Below the pieces are notes generated by a model. It searched no databases, had not been told where the DNA came from, and was given only the letters and a program-made list of their open reading frames with translations. Shown here piece by piece: positions 8,576 through 17,061 of a stretch of DNA of 64,000 bases. The first letter of the stretch is position 1; every line of letters starts with the position of its first letter. Both the position numbers and the translations under genes were made by a program. The stretch spans positions 20,677-84,676 of the forward strand of contig NZ_KI519438.1 of NCBI RefSeq assembly GCF_000482485.1. The letters run 5' to 3'. The DNA is from Paucisalibacillus globulus DSM 18846 (GTDB taxonomy: Bacteria > Bacillota > Bacilli > Bacillales > Amphibacillaceae).

Positions 8576-9384
8576 TGACTACAAAAAATACTTTGGCACA
8601 AAAAACAATGCCGCTTTATCCAGCGAAAACCAAAATTCAAGTAACCATTATCTTTTTTGTCGTATTAGGTATTTATACATACAGTATGATTAAAACCCAA
8701 GAAGATATGGTTGGTGGATTTGGTGGCGCACTTGGTAATATGTATACGGTAATCGAGAAGTTCTTCCCACCAAATTTTGCTATTCTTCCAGCAATTTGGG
8801 ATTCGATGATGCAAACGATTCAAATGGCGATTATTGCTACTACAATTGCAGCCATTTTAACAGTTCCATTAGCTGTATTATCAGCTCAAAATATTACAAC
8901 ATTTAAACCATTGTATTATTTGACCAGAACATTGTTGAACTTATTACGTACAATCCCAGACTTAGTATTAGCCGTAATTTTCGTAGGATTATTTGGAATT
9001 GGGGTCTTCCCCGGAATTCTAGCATTAACTGTTTTCTCACTTGGAATTCTAGCAAAATTAATTAGTGAAACAATAGAATCAGTAGATATGAACCCGTTAG
9101 AGGCAATGCGTGCTTCTGGGGGGAATGTATTCCAAGTAATCTGGTATTCCTTGGTCCCTCAAATAGCACCACAATTTACATCTCTAGTACTCTATGTATT
9201 TGAAATTAACATTCGCGCTTCCGTTGTATTAGGTATGGTTGGTGCCGGAGGTGTTGGATTAATATTGAATCAACAATTAAAGTTCTATAACTATCCAAAT
9301 GCTATGACCGTTATCATTGTAATATTTGCAACAGTTCTTATTATTGAATATGTAAGCAATAAGTTAAGGGAGGCATTGTTATAA
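8575..9384 (+). CDS. phnE: Phosphonate-type ABC permease 1
   Basis: First of two membrane subunits. 269 residues with about six hydrophobic segments; the BPD_transp_1 domain carries the PhnE signature around EAMRASGGNVFQVIWYSLVPQ (EAA loop that contacts PhnC) and ends in GAGGVGLIL. GTG start overlapping the phnC stop (TAGTG). Overlaps the second permease by one base (TAATG). Two related but distinct PhnE genes in tandem suggest a heterodimeric channel. Confidence 0.85.
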   Translation: MTTKNTLAQKTMPLYPAKTKIQVTIIFFVVLGIYTYSMIKTQEDMVGGFGGALGNMYTVIEKFFPPNFAILPAIWDSMMQTIQMAIIATTIAAILTVPLAVLSAQNITTFKPLYYLTRTLLNLLRTIPDLVLAVIFVGLFGIGVFPGILALTVFSLGILAKLISETIESVDMNPLEAMRASGGNVFQVIWYSLVPQIAPQFTSLVLYVFEINIRASVVLGMVGAGGVGLILNQQLKFYNYPNAMTVIIVIFATVLIIEYVSNKLREALL

Positions 9385-10184
9385 TGGAAAAACTACAATT
9401 ACCCCCTAAACCAGAAAAATCAGCACTTAAGAAAATACGTGCAGTTATCATTTTAATTTTAGTAATTGCCTTGTATGTCTGGACTTTCACATCGATTAAT
9501 ATTGATTGGGGACGAGCAATTGAACGCTCCATTAGTAACTTCCACCGCGTTGTTCCAAAGCTATTCAGCCCGGACTGGGCAGTTGCAGGTAAAGTTGGCG
9601 AAGCAATGTTAGAGACCATATTTATTGCTTTTGCAGGTTCATTGATGGCTGCAATCTTAGCAGTACCATTATCATTCTTAGCTGCACAAAACATGATGGG
9701 TGGAAAGGTTGGTTCCACAATTGGAAAATGGATTCTTTCTGCTATCCGTGCTTTCCCAGATTTAATCCTAGCGATCCTTTTCGTTGTAGCTGTAGGACCA
9801 AACGCTTTTGCTGGGGTACTTGCCATTGCAATTGGATCAACAGGTATGCTTGGTAAAATGTTCTCAGAAATCATCGAGTCCATTGATATGGAAGTTGTTC
9901 AAGCAATGGAAGCAAATGGGGCAAATAAAATCCAAATCTTATTCTATGGAGTTATTCCACAGATAACACCTGAATTCTTATCCTACGCTATCTATCGTTT
10001 TGAAGTAGACATTCGTGCTTCTTCTATCTTAGGTATCGTTGGTGCGGGTGGTATTGGTACAATGATTATCTTTGCATCAAGTAACCGTAACTGGAATGAA
10101 ATGGGTATGATTTTACTTGCGATTGTTATCGTTGTAACTGTTATTGACTTTGCATCTGCAAAAATTAGACGTAAAATAGTATAA
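9384..10184 (+). CDS. phnE: Phosphonate-type ABC permease 2
   Basis: Second membrane subunit, 266 residues, about six transmembrane segments, EAA loop near AMEANGANKIQILFYGVIPQ and the same GAGGIGTMI ending as its partner. Starts within the stop of permease 1 (TAATG) with AAGGGAGG about 12 bases upstream. Followed by a clear terminator, so it closes the transport operon. Sequence divergence from permease 1 argues against a recent duplication. Confidence 0.85.
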   Translation: MEKLQLPPKPEKSALKKIRAVIILILVIALYVWTFTSINIDWGRAIERSISNFHRVVPKLFSPDWAVAGKVGEAMLETIFIAFAGSLMAAILAVPLSFLAAQNMMGGKVGSTIGKWILSAIRAFPDLILAILFVVAVGPNAFAGVLAIAIGSTGMLGKMFSEIIESIDMEVVQAMEANGANKIQILFYGVIPQITPEFLSYAIYRFEVDIRASSILGIVGAGGIGTMIIFASSNRNWNEMGMILLAIVIVVTVIDFASAKIRRKIV

Positions 10185-10196
10185 GATTATAAGTAT

Positions 10197-10245
10197 AAGA
10201 AACGAAATTACAGAAGCCAGCCTTCTTCATTTCGTTTCTTTTGTT
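10197..10245 (+). terminator. Terminator of the phn transport operon
   Basis: AAGAAACGAAAT (10197-10208) pairs perfectly with ATTTCGTTTCTT (10229-10240), with an inner GAAG/CTTC stem, followed by TTTTG. Confidence 0.75.
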
Positions 10246-10297
10246 CGTAGTTAGCAAGGGAAAAATTTTCCACACGTATAGAAAGGATGTCAAAAAC

Positions 10298-11872
10298 TTG
10301 TCAAATACCACAACACTAAAAATCATCTATACAAGTGATATACACGGAAATGCAATGCCGATACTTTATGGTACCAATGAATCTGCCGACCTAGGTTTAG
10401 CTAAATACGCAACGATTGTTAAACAAATTCAGAATGAGAACGAAAATGTATTAGTACTAGATAATGGCGACCTAATACAAGGGACTCCTTTAATGACTCA
10501 TTATGTAAAGGAACATGCTGATGAGGAAAACCCAATGGTTGGAATCTTAAACCGCATTGGAGTCGAGGCAGGTGTTATCGGAAATCATGAATTTAATTTT
10601 GGTAAAGAAATTTTATTAGATGCAATTAACAATTCTTCTTTTCCTTGGTTATCCGCTAATCTTGTAAATGATAAGGGAGATCCTTATTTTGGAAAACCCT
10701 ATATTACTAAATCCTTTTCAAATAACCTAAAAGTTGCCGTAGTTGGTGTAACTACACACTACATTCCAAATTGGGAATCACCTGGTCATATTACAGGTAT
10801 TGAATTTAAAGATGCCTTAGCCACATTAAAGACTTGGGTAGAGTATATACATAAAGAGGAAAAACCAGACATTCTAATCGCTTCTTATCATGGTGGATTT
10901 GAACGTGATTTAGAAACTGGTGAGCCAACAGAGAGTTTAACCGGGGAAAATCAAGGCTACGCGATGTGCCAAGAGATTGAGGGCATTGACATTTTACTAA
11001 CAGGACATCAGCATCGTATCTTAACCCGTGAAATTAATGGTGTTCTTGTTGCACAGCCAGGAAATAATGGTAAAATGTACGGTTCCATTGATATAGGTCT
11101 AGATAAATCGAAGAATGATAAATGGCAAGTAACTAGTAAAAAGGCTGAAATTATATCAATTGGGGAAGTAGATGCGGATGAGGATATTTTACACTATATG
11201 AAGGAAATAGAAACTTCTACGCAAAATTGGCTTGACCAACCAATAGGGTTTATTGATGGGAATATGACCATCGAAGATCCCTTTAAAACTCGTATTCAAA
11301 AGCATCCATTCATACAATTTATTCAAGATGTGCAAATAGAAGAAAGCGGTGTAGACATTTCTGTTACTGCCCTACTAACTAATGATTCGAAAGGGTTTAA
11401 CCCAACTGTTACTATGCGGGATATCGTCTCGAACTACATGTTTCCTAATACACTTGTAGTATTAGAGCTTACTGGTAGTGAAATTAAAGAGGCATTAGAA
11501 AGAACCGCTCAATACTTTGTCTTAAATGATGCAGGGGAAATTATAGTGAACCCTACTTATGTTACTCCAAAACCACAGCATTATAATTATGATATGTGGG
11601 AAGGAATAAATTATATTATTAATGTGTCACAGCCTGTAGGAGCCCGAATTGAAAATGTCACGTATCATGGACAGCCTTTAAAGGATAATGAAAACTACCA
11701 TGTTGTCATGAATAACTACCGTGCAACTGGCGGGGGAAATTATGATATGTTTAAAAACAAACCCGTAATTAAGGAAATCCAAAAAGACATGGTCGAACTA
11801 ATTCATGCCTACTTTGATAAACATAAAACGGTGAAAATAAATACAAAATCCAATTTTGAAGTGCGAGTATAG
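10298..11872 (+). CDS. Cytoplasmic bifunctional metallophosphatase/5'-nucleotidase
   Basis: Two-metal phosphoesterase of the UshA/CpdB/YfkN family, expected to remove phosphate from nucleotides or cyclic nucleotides. N-terminal metallophosphoesterase domain shows the full metal-ligand set: SDIHGN, NGDLIQGTP, GNHEFNFG, YHGGFE, TGHQHR. The C-terminal 5_nucleotid_C domain ends with NYRATGGGNYDMF. About 524 residues. A start at 10241 is open but would run through the terminator; TTG at 10298, 8 bases after AAAGGATG, gives the N-terminus MSNTTTLKIIYTSDIHGN. No signal peptide, so unlike UshA it should act inside the cell. Its position behind phnDCEE suggests processing of an imported phosphorylated compound. 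Confidence 0.8.
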   Translation: MSNTTTLKIIYTSDIHGNAMPILYGTNESADLGLAKYATIVKQIQNENENVLVLDNGDLIQGTPLMTHYVKEHADEENPMVGILNRIGVEAGVIGNHEFNFGKEILLDAINNSSFPWLSANLVNDKGDPYFGKPYITKSFSNNLKVAVVGVTTHYIPNWESPGHITGIEFKDALATLKTWVEYIHKEEKPDILIASYHGGFERDLETGEPTESLTGENQGYAMCQEIEGIDILLTGHQHRILTREINGVLVAQPGNNGKMYGSIDIGLDKSKNDKWQVTSKKAEIISIGEVDADEDILHYMKEIETSTQNWLDQPIGFIDGNMTIEDPFKTRIQKHPFIQFIQDVQIEESGVDISVTALLTNDSKGFNPTVTMRDIVSNYMFPNTLVVLELTGSEIKEALERTAQYFVLNDAGEIIVNPTYVTPKPQHYNYDMWEGINYIINVSQPVGARIENVTYHGQPLKDNENYHVVMNNYRATGGGNYDMFKNKPVIKEIQKDMVELIHAYFDKHKTVKINTKSNFEVRV

Positions 11873-11875
11873 AAG

Positions 11876-11912
11876 ATGGAGCTACCTCAAGCGAGGTAGC
11901 TCCATTAATATG
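11876..11912. terminator. Bidirectional terminator
   Basis: A 13-bp perfect stem (11876-11888 with 11893-11905, loop AAGC) lies between the convergent nucleotidase and PepSY genes. Confidence 0.7.
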
Positions 11913-11922
11913 ACGACCGCTA

Positions 11923-12693
11923 CTAATTATTATCATCGTCCCAGTCTTCATCATCTTCTAAGTCATCCGATTGATCATCTGAGTCTCCATTACTATTTTC
12001 ACCATTTGATGTGCCAATTTCTGAATCTATAGAGATGTAAATGATTTCACCTGTGTAAGCATCTATTTCTAATTCTACTTCACCATCAGCACTCTCAATC
12101 TCGATTTCGTAAATAAGGCGCCCATCATCTTCATCCAGCTCTAAGTCCGTAATCGTTCCAGGAAATTCACCTAGTGCAATTTTCTTTGCAGCTTCGACAT
12201 CAATTACTACATTTTTAGCATTATCTTCTTTACTTTGATTTCCTTCATCTTTTACATCTTTTTGAGATTGTTTGGAGGTATCCTCAGCTTTATCATCTAC
12301 ATTGTTTTTGTCATCATTTGATGTATTCGTATCTTTTGCATCATCATTTTTCTCTTTAATAGCTACTTTGTTAGAATCCTTTACTGTCGAATCATTAACC
12401 GTAACTCTTTTTTCTTTTTCCTGCAATTTTAGTACTTCACCTGTATTACCATCTAACTCAATCTCATACTCTTTTCCATTACTTGTTACCTCAACTTCAT
12501 ATACAGCTCTATTAAAACCTTTATCTAATTCAAGTTCCGTTATGGTACCTGGATATTGTTCTTCAACTAATGCCCTAATTTCTTCTTTTGACAACCCAGG
12601 CTCTGCTTGCGCTGCATTAGAATGATAAATCCCAAAACCTAAAACCGCCGCTAAGCCTACACTTGAAATGGCAATTATCATTTTCTTTTTCAA
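11923..12693 (-). CDS. Secreted/membrane-anchored protein with two PepSY domains
   Basis: 256 residues: N-terminal signal or anchor (MKKKMIIAISSVGLAAVLGFGIY), first PepSY domain about 35-92 (...KEEIRALVEEQYPGTITELEL...), a charged low-complexity linker rich in K, D, N and S (~95-155), a second PepSY domain (~160-230) with the repeated motif FPGTITDLELDEDDGRLIYEIEI, and an almost purely acidic tail (DDQSDDLEDDEDWDDDNN). PepSY domains are thought to inhibit proteases or sense envelope conditions. TTG start after AGGAGG. It resembles the YkoI product that sits beside a two-component pair in B. subtilis. Its promoter carries the same direct-repeat element as the regulator gene at 14823. Confidence 0.8.
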   Translation of the reverse strand: MKKKMIIAISSVGLAAVLGFGIYHSNAAQAEPGLSKEEIRALVEEQYPGTITELELDKGFNRAVYEVEVTSNGKEYEIELDGNTGEVLKLQEKEKRVTVNDSTVKDSNKVAIKEKNDDAKDTNTSNDDKNNVDDKAEDTSKQSQKDVKDEGNQSKEDNAKNVVIDVEAAKKIALGEFPGTITDLELDEDDGRLIYEIEIESADGEVELEIDAYTGEIIYISIDSEIGTSNGENSNGDSDDQSDDLEDDEDWDDDNN

Positions 12694-12760
12694 TTTATTT
12701 CCTCCTCGTTTCTTCTTGATACTTACATCATATAGCTCAAGAATGAATGTACACTGAGAG

Positions 12761-12782
12761 AAAGATTAGAATTTGATGAGAA
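12761..12782 (-). promoter_or_regulatory. Direct-repeat operator upstream of the PepSY gene
   Basis: On the minus strand TCTCATC-AAAT-TCTAATC: two heptads repeating every 11 bases, the geometry bound by OmpR-type regulators. The same element precedes the regulator gene at 14869-14890. It lies about 70 bases upstream of the PepSY start. Confidence 0.6.
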
Positions 12783-12794
12783 AACAGAGAGACT

Positions 12795-14135
12795 TTATTC
12801 ATTTGCTGGAAGAATTACTTTAAAGGTAGATCCCTCTCCAAGCTTACTTTCTACCGCTAGCGTCCCTCCATGTGAATTAGTGATTGTTTTTGCAATTGCA
12901 AGACCAAGACCAGTCCCTCCAGTATTTCTGTTTCTCGCTTTATCCATTCGATAAAATCTTTCAAAAACCCTTTCCTGTTCTTCTTCTGGAATGCCCGCTC
13001 CAAAGTCTTGAATATATACAGCGATTTGTTTACCTTCTTTTTCAGCAAGAATAGTTACTTTGTTGTCGCTGTATTTAAGGGCATTATCGATGAGAATATA
13101 AAACACTTGTTTAAGTTGGTCTCGGTTCCCATGTACATATAATGTGGCATCCTTCAGAGAAAATTCGATTTCCCTACCATATGCCCCAATAAATACATCA
13201 ATCGTCTCTTCTAACAACTCCGCCACATTCACATTCTCACCACGTTGAACTTCCTTATGTTTGGCTAGAGCAAGCATTTGTTCTACTAGCTTCTGCATAC
13301 GATTTGCTTCCGATTCAATCGCCTCTATTGATTCCTTTACAAGCTCAGGGTTATCCTTTCCCCTTCGCTCTAGTAGCTGTGCATAGCTTTTAATAATTGA
13401 TATCGGTGTTTTTAATTCATGTGAAGCATCTGAAACAAATATTTCCTGCATTTCATAATTGTCCTTCAACGAGTCGATCATTTCATTAAATGTTTTTTCC
13501 ATTTCATAGAGCTCATCTTTAGAACGATTATTTAACTCTATTTTTTTCCATTGTGTAAACTTCTTATTTTCTTTCATTGCACTGATGAGAGATTTAATAG
13601 GTTGAAGCAAAAATCTAGCCAATAAATTTCCCGCAATAATAATTGGGATAATCATAATGATGGAAGCTAGTATTAGTACATACAATAGATTCTTCATACT
13701 CTCTTCTAGGCTTATTAAATGCTTCGCTATTTGTAATGTTACAATCTCACCAGTACTCCAAATTATAGGTCTTGATACGATTGCAAAACGGTCTCCATTA
13801 TATGTTGTTACTTCCCTTTTCTCCAAATTGGAATACCCACCCGGAAGATCGAAGTAATCGGATGACTTTGATTGCCGCACAAGGGGACTCCCTGTTTCCG
13901 GATATACCCGAATCAATCCATCCGCTGGTAGAAATGCTTTTATTAGCTCCCCAGGTGGTATACCCTGGTTCGTATTCATTGTTGAAATGATGGTAGTCGT
14001 TTGCTCTGCAAGCTCCTCTAGTTCACTATCAACGGAATTATTATAAAATAAGAAATAAATCGAAGCATTAATAATAAGTATTAACACAAGCATAAAAATA
14101 CTGGTAAACAACTGTATTTTAGTCCGTAATTTCAT
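12795..14135 (-). CDS. Two-component sensor histidine kinase (YkoH/ArlS-like)
   Basis: Membrane kinase that phosphorylates the adjacent OmpR-type regulator. 446 residues: TM1 ~8-32, extracellular domain ~33-145, TM2 ~150-175, HAMP ~177-230, H-box SDASHELKTPISII (phospho-accepting His), then N-box DNALKYS, G1 QDFGAGIPEE, F and G2 TGGTGLGLAI. No lipid or peptide ligand is recognisable. Starts 4 bases after the regulator's stop, with AGGATTAAGGG as ribosome site, so the two genes form an operon. The PepSY gene downstream has its own promoter with the shared operator. Confidence 0.85.
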   Translation of the reverse strand: MKLRTKIQLFTSIFMLVLILIINASIYFLFYNNSVDSELEELAEQTTTIISTMNTNQGIPPGELIKAFLPADGLIRVYPETGSPLVRQSKSSDYFDLPGGYSNLEKREVTTYNGDRFAIVSRPIIWSTGEIVTLQIAKHLISLEESMKNLLYVLILASIIMIIPIIIAGNLLARFLLQPIKSLISAMKENKKFTQWKKIELNNRSKDELYEMEKTFNEMIDSLKDNYEMQEIFVSDASHELKTPISIIKSYAQLLERRGKDNPELVKESIEAIESEANRMQKLVEQMLALAKHKEVQRGENVNVAELLEETIDVFIGAYGREIEFSLKDATLYVHGNRDQLKQVFYILIDNALKYSDNKVTILAEKEGKQIAVYIQDFGAGIPEEEQERVFERFYRMDKARNRNTGGTGLGLAIAKTITNSHGGTLAVESKLGEGSTFKVILPANE

Positions 14136-14139
14136 ACCC

Positions 14140-14823
14140 TTAATCCTTTATGGAATATCCAACTCCACGAACCGTTTGAATATAAGCTGTCGGATAGCCC
14201 TTATCAATTTTTTGTCGCAAATATCGAACATATACGTCTACAACATTAGTTTCACCAAAATAATCATATCCCCATACTTGTTCAATTAACTGGTCTCGGG
14301 TGAGTACAATATTCTTATTTTTTAACAAGCATACTAGTAGGTCATACTCTCTCGGAGTTAAATCTATATTTTTTCCATCACGAGATACTTCATGGGCCCC
14401 TAAATCAACGATTAAATCACCAACAGAAAGTAGGTCCTTCTTTACCTTTACTTCTATAGGCTTTCGTAAATGTACACGAACTCGTGCAAGTAGTTCTTCT
14501 ATTTGAAATGGTTTTGTGACGTAATCATTCGCGCCAATATCAAGTCCACTAACCTTATCATGCACAGCATCCCTTGCAGTTAATAGAATTATTGGTGTAC
14601 TCTCATCGGTTCGTCTGATTCTTCGAAGTACCTCAAGCCCGCTCAATTCTGGAATCATAATATCTAATAATACTAAATCCCACTCTTTCTCCTGCAGTAA
14701 CCTAAGTGCATCTTTCCCATTATCTGCTATCTGTGTGCGGTAATTTTCATACTCTAATTCAAGCTGCAGAACTCTACTTAGCTTTGCTTCATCTTCAACA
14801 ATCAAAATAATTGGCTGTTCCAT
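14140..14823 (-). CDS. OmpR-family response regulator (YkoG/ArlR-like)
   Basis: DNA-binding regulator paired with the kinase downstream. 227 residues: receiver domain with acidic pocket ED (10-11), phospho-acceptor Asp54 in LLDIMIP and Lys of TKPF, then a winged-helix DNA-binding domain with RDQLIEQVWGYDYFGETNVVDVYVRYLR. ATG start with GGGTGAT upstream. An imperfectly symmetrical pair of heptads at 14869-14890 in its own promoter recurs before the PepSY gene, pointing to autoregulation and a small local regulon. Confidence 0.88.
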   Translation of the reverse strand: MEQPIILIVEDEAKLSRVLQLELEYENYRTQIADNGKDALRLLQEKEWDLVLLDIMIPELSGLEVLRRIRRTDESTPIILLTARDAVHDKVSGLDIGANDYVTKPFQIEELLARVRVHLRKPIEVKVKKDLLSVGDLIVDLGAHEVSRDGKNIDLTPREYDLLVCLLKNKNIVLTRDQLIEQVWGYDYFGETNVVDVYVRYLRQKIDKGYPTAYIQTVRGVGYSIKD

Positions 14824-14868
14824 TGTATCACCCGCTTTTATTGGTTCTTTTTGTTTACTATATCAAAT

Positions 14869-14890
14869 AAAGATTAGAAAATGATGAGAA
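14869..14890 (-). promoter_or_regulatory. Direct-repeat operator upstream of the regulator/kinase operon
   Basis: Minus strand TCTCATC-ATTT-TCTAATC followed by TTTA and, nine bases after the second heptad, a TATAGT -10-like box. Same 11-base periodicity and same heptads as at 12761-12782. Confidence 0.6.
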
Positions 14891-15021
14891 ATGGGATTTA
14901 AAAATTGATTTTCAAGAGAATTAGATAAATAATGGTAACAATAAAGATTTAGGGGTTACCCATAAAACGGGCGGAAGTTTTACTGCCAGTTATATGTAAG
15001 AAATGACGAGGAGGAATCGAA

Positions 15022-15669
15022 ATGCTTTCACTTGACCATATCGTTATTGCAGGTAAAAATGCTGAAGAAGATAGTATTTCTTATAATAAACGTTATGCTG
15101 TAAAAGCTATCAAAGGCGGAGAGCATGAGAGTTGGGGAACTTATAATTATCTCGCATATTTTTCTAATCAATCATATATCGAATGGCTTGGCGTAAACGA
15201 TTATGAAAAAGCTAAAAAGAGTGATAATCCATTAATACAACATCTAATCTATACTCTTGACCAAAATAAAACAGGTCCATTTCAATTTGCCCTCCGAACG
15301 AATCAATTAGATGATTATATTCGTCACTTTGAAGAAAATCAGATTCCGTATGCTGGTCCTTATCCTGGAGAAAGGCAACGACCAGATGGAACGATGTTAT
15401 CATGGCGAATGCTCTTCCCTAAATATGATATAGAAGAAGGCACGCTACCATTTTTAATTGAATGGGATAATCCAACAGGAGGACCATACGTTCAGAGTTT
15501 AGCTAATCCGCAAGCAATAACTAAAATCAATTACTCTGGTATTAACAAGTCAACATTTTCAAGCATATATCAAATTAAAAGTAAACGAAGCTTAACCAAT
15601 CAATTTACATTACAAAACGCCAAAATAGCATTTAACAATAGTGAAAAGTTGACCTTTGAATTAGTTTAA
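15022..15669 (+). CDS. VOC superfamily (glyoxalase-like) protein
   Basis: 215-residue soluble protein of the vicinal-oxygen-chelate fold, glyoxalase-like domain type. The N-terminal beta strand LSLDHIVIAG carries the first metal-ligand His, and IEWLGV gives a matching Glu in the same module. Members are dioxygenases, isomerases or resistance proteins; the substrate here is unknown. GAGGAGG precedes the ATG. Single-gene unit closed by a terminator shared with the convergent thioredoxin-like gene. Confidence 0.7.
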   Translation: MLSLDHIVIAGKNAEEDSISYNKRYAVKAIKGGEHESWGTYNYLAYFSNQSYIEWLGVNDYEKAKKSDNPLIQHLIYTLDQNKTGPFQFALRTNQLDDYIRHFEENQIPYAGPYPGERQRPDGTMLSWRMLFPKYDIEEGTLPFLIEWDNPTGGPYVQSLANPQAITKINYSGINKSTFSSIYQIKSKRSLTNQFTLQNAKIAFNNSEKLTFELV

Positions 15670-15670
15670 G

Positions 15671-15700
15671 AAGAGAATGTGCATGTGCACATTCTCTTTG
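15671..15700. terminator. Bidirectional terminator (palindrome)
   Basis: AAGAGAATGTGCA pairs with TGCACATTCTCTT (15671-15683 with 15686-15698) between convergent genes. Confidence 0.75.
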
Positions 15701-15703
15701 ACT

Positions 15704-16024
15704 TTATCCTAGTTGTTGATGCAAAAATTCTGTTACAGACTCTGGCGTTTTGGTATAAGCACTATGTTGATGTGCTAGTTTTTCTCCATTTTGGAAAATA
15801 AGGATACTTGGAATACCCATTACTTCATAGGTACCTGCAATTCCTTCTAATTCATCGGTATTCACTTCGTACCATTCATAATTCTTGAACTCATCAAGAA
15901 TTCCATCAATGAACATGTCCATTCTTTTGCAGTCCGGACACCAATCAGCAAAGAACTTTATAATTACTGGTTTTTCACTTTGAATAACCTCATTAAATTT
16001 ATCCATCGTTTGAATGTATTCCAT
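15704..16024 (-). CDS. Thioredoxin-like protein (WCPDC active site)
   Basis: 106-residue thioredoxin fold with active site W28-C-P-D-C32 instead of the classical WCGPC, and the cis-Pro segment GIPSILIF. Acts as a cytosolic thiol-disulfide oxidoreductase; the CPDC variant is usual in YtpP/YusE-type paralogues of Bacillaceae whose partners are not well defined. AAAGGAG precedes the ATG. Tail-to-tail with the VOC gene and upstream of nothing in operon with it. Confidence 0.8.
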   Translation of the reverse strand: MEYIQTMDKFNEVIQSEKPVIIKFFADWCPDCKRMDMFIDGILDEFKNYEWYEVNTDELEGIAGTYEVMGIPSILIFQNGEKLAHQHSAYTKTPESVTEFLHQQLG

Positions 16025-16093
16025 TTATCAACACTCCTTTAGCATACTTATTCCTATTGTATCCAGTAAACAAACGTTTGTCTCATAGTTTGC

Positions 16094-16909
16094 CTATTCC
16101 TTATATTCCACTTTTCCTAATATATAAGCAACAAACAAACCAACTGCGAAAGTAGCTACACTTAGTAATAATAATGTAGTTCTTTCCGGCCAGCCTGGAA
16201 ATACAACAAAGATGGAACCAATCACTAAGCCGATAATTAAAGCAAACGTTGCACTTCGATAATTTTCTAAAAAGAAGTTTATGACTTTACTCATCGTAAT
16301 AATCCCAAGTAGAATACCAATTCCAACAACAGCAATAATATCAAGTTGCAAATTACTAATCGCACTAATCACTGTTGAATATACACCTATAACTAGCAAT
16401 ATAAATGAACCACTAATCCCTGGCAATATCATAGCTGCACTGGCAATAAAGCCACAAAAAAATAAAAGAATATAGGTAGAAACGGTAATATCTTCAATTA
16501 CCACTCCCTCGCTCGTATGGAGAAACATCATCGAACCAACTACTACCAATCCAACTATTAGTAATATATAATGATGAGCTTTAAAATTAACTTTAACATC
16601 CGCTTCTTTAAATAAATAAGGCAAAATCCCGATAATCAGCCCCAAAAAGAAAAACTGAGTTGGACCTGGATAATGTTCAAACAACCATTCGATTAAATGG
16701 CTTAATAGAAGAACTGCTGATCCTATACCTATACCTAATGGGATCAGAAATCCTAATTGCTTTTTCCACTCCTTACTTACTAATCCATTAATGGCAGCTA
16801 TCAAACGATCATAAATCCCAAGCAATACTGCTATTGTTCCACCACTTACCCCGGGAATAACATCACTTGCTCCCATAATTAAACCACGATAAATATTTTT
16901 CCATTCCAC
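16094..16909 (-). CDS. popT: DUF368 membrane protein (PopT-type polyprenyl-phosphate transporter)
   Basis: Multi-pass membrane protein, 271 residues, with the DUF368 hallmark near the N-terminus GASDVIPGVSGGTIA and its internal repeat ILPGISGSFILL around residue 160, each in a re-entrant-like hydrophobic hairpin. DUF368 proteins (PopT) have been shown to help recycle undecaprenyl phosphate across the membrane for cell-wall synthesis. GTG start with AAGGGG upstream. The gene stands alone. Family assignment is clear from the twin PG(V/I)SG motifs; function is transferred from the family. Confidence 0.8.
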   Translation of the reverse strand: MEWKNIYRGLIMGASDVIPGVSGGTIAVLLGIYDRLIAAINGLVSKEWKKQLGFLIPLGIGIGSAVLLLSHLIEWLFEHYPGPTQFFFLGLIIGILPYLFKEADVKVNFKAHHYILLIVGLVVVGSMMFLHTSEGVVIEDITVSTYILLFFCGFIASAAMILPGISGSFILLVIGVYSTVISAISNLQLDIIAVVGIGILLGIITMSKVINFFLENYRSATFALIIGLVIGSIFVVFPGWPERTTLLLLSVATFAVGLFVAYILGKVEYKE

Positions 16910-16959
16910 ACAAATAATCCCCTTTATAAAAATCTATATAATATCATACCAAATAATGG

Positions 16960-17052
16960 TTGCAATTTATATAATAAGCAGTATACTAATAGTAAGCTAC
17001 TTTGCATAACAAGGTAGCTGTAAAAACAAAATGTATCTTGTTATACAAGGTA
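16960..17052 (+). promoter_or_regulatory. PadR promoter with two inverted-repeat operators
   Basis: TTGCAA (16960-16965) and TATACT (16982-16987) are 16 bases apart. Two 19-bp palindromes follow: TACTTTGCATAACAAGGTA (16998-17016) and TATCTTGTTATACAAGGTA (17034-17052), centres 36 bp apart. The first covers the start of transcription, the second the leader before the regulator's Shine-Dalgarno. Autorepression by PadR is the natural reading. Confidence 0.65.
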
Positions 17053-17061
17053 GGTGCAGGA

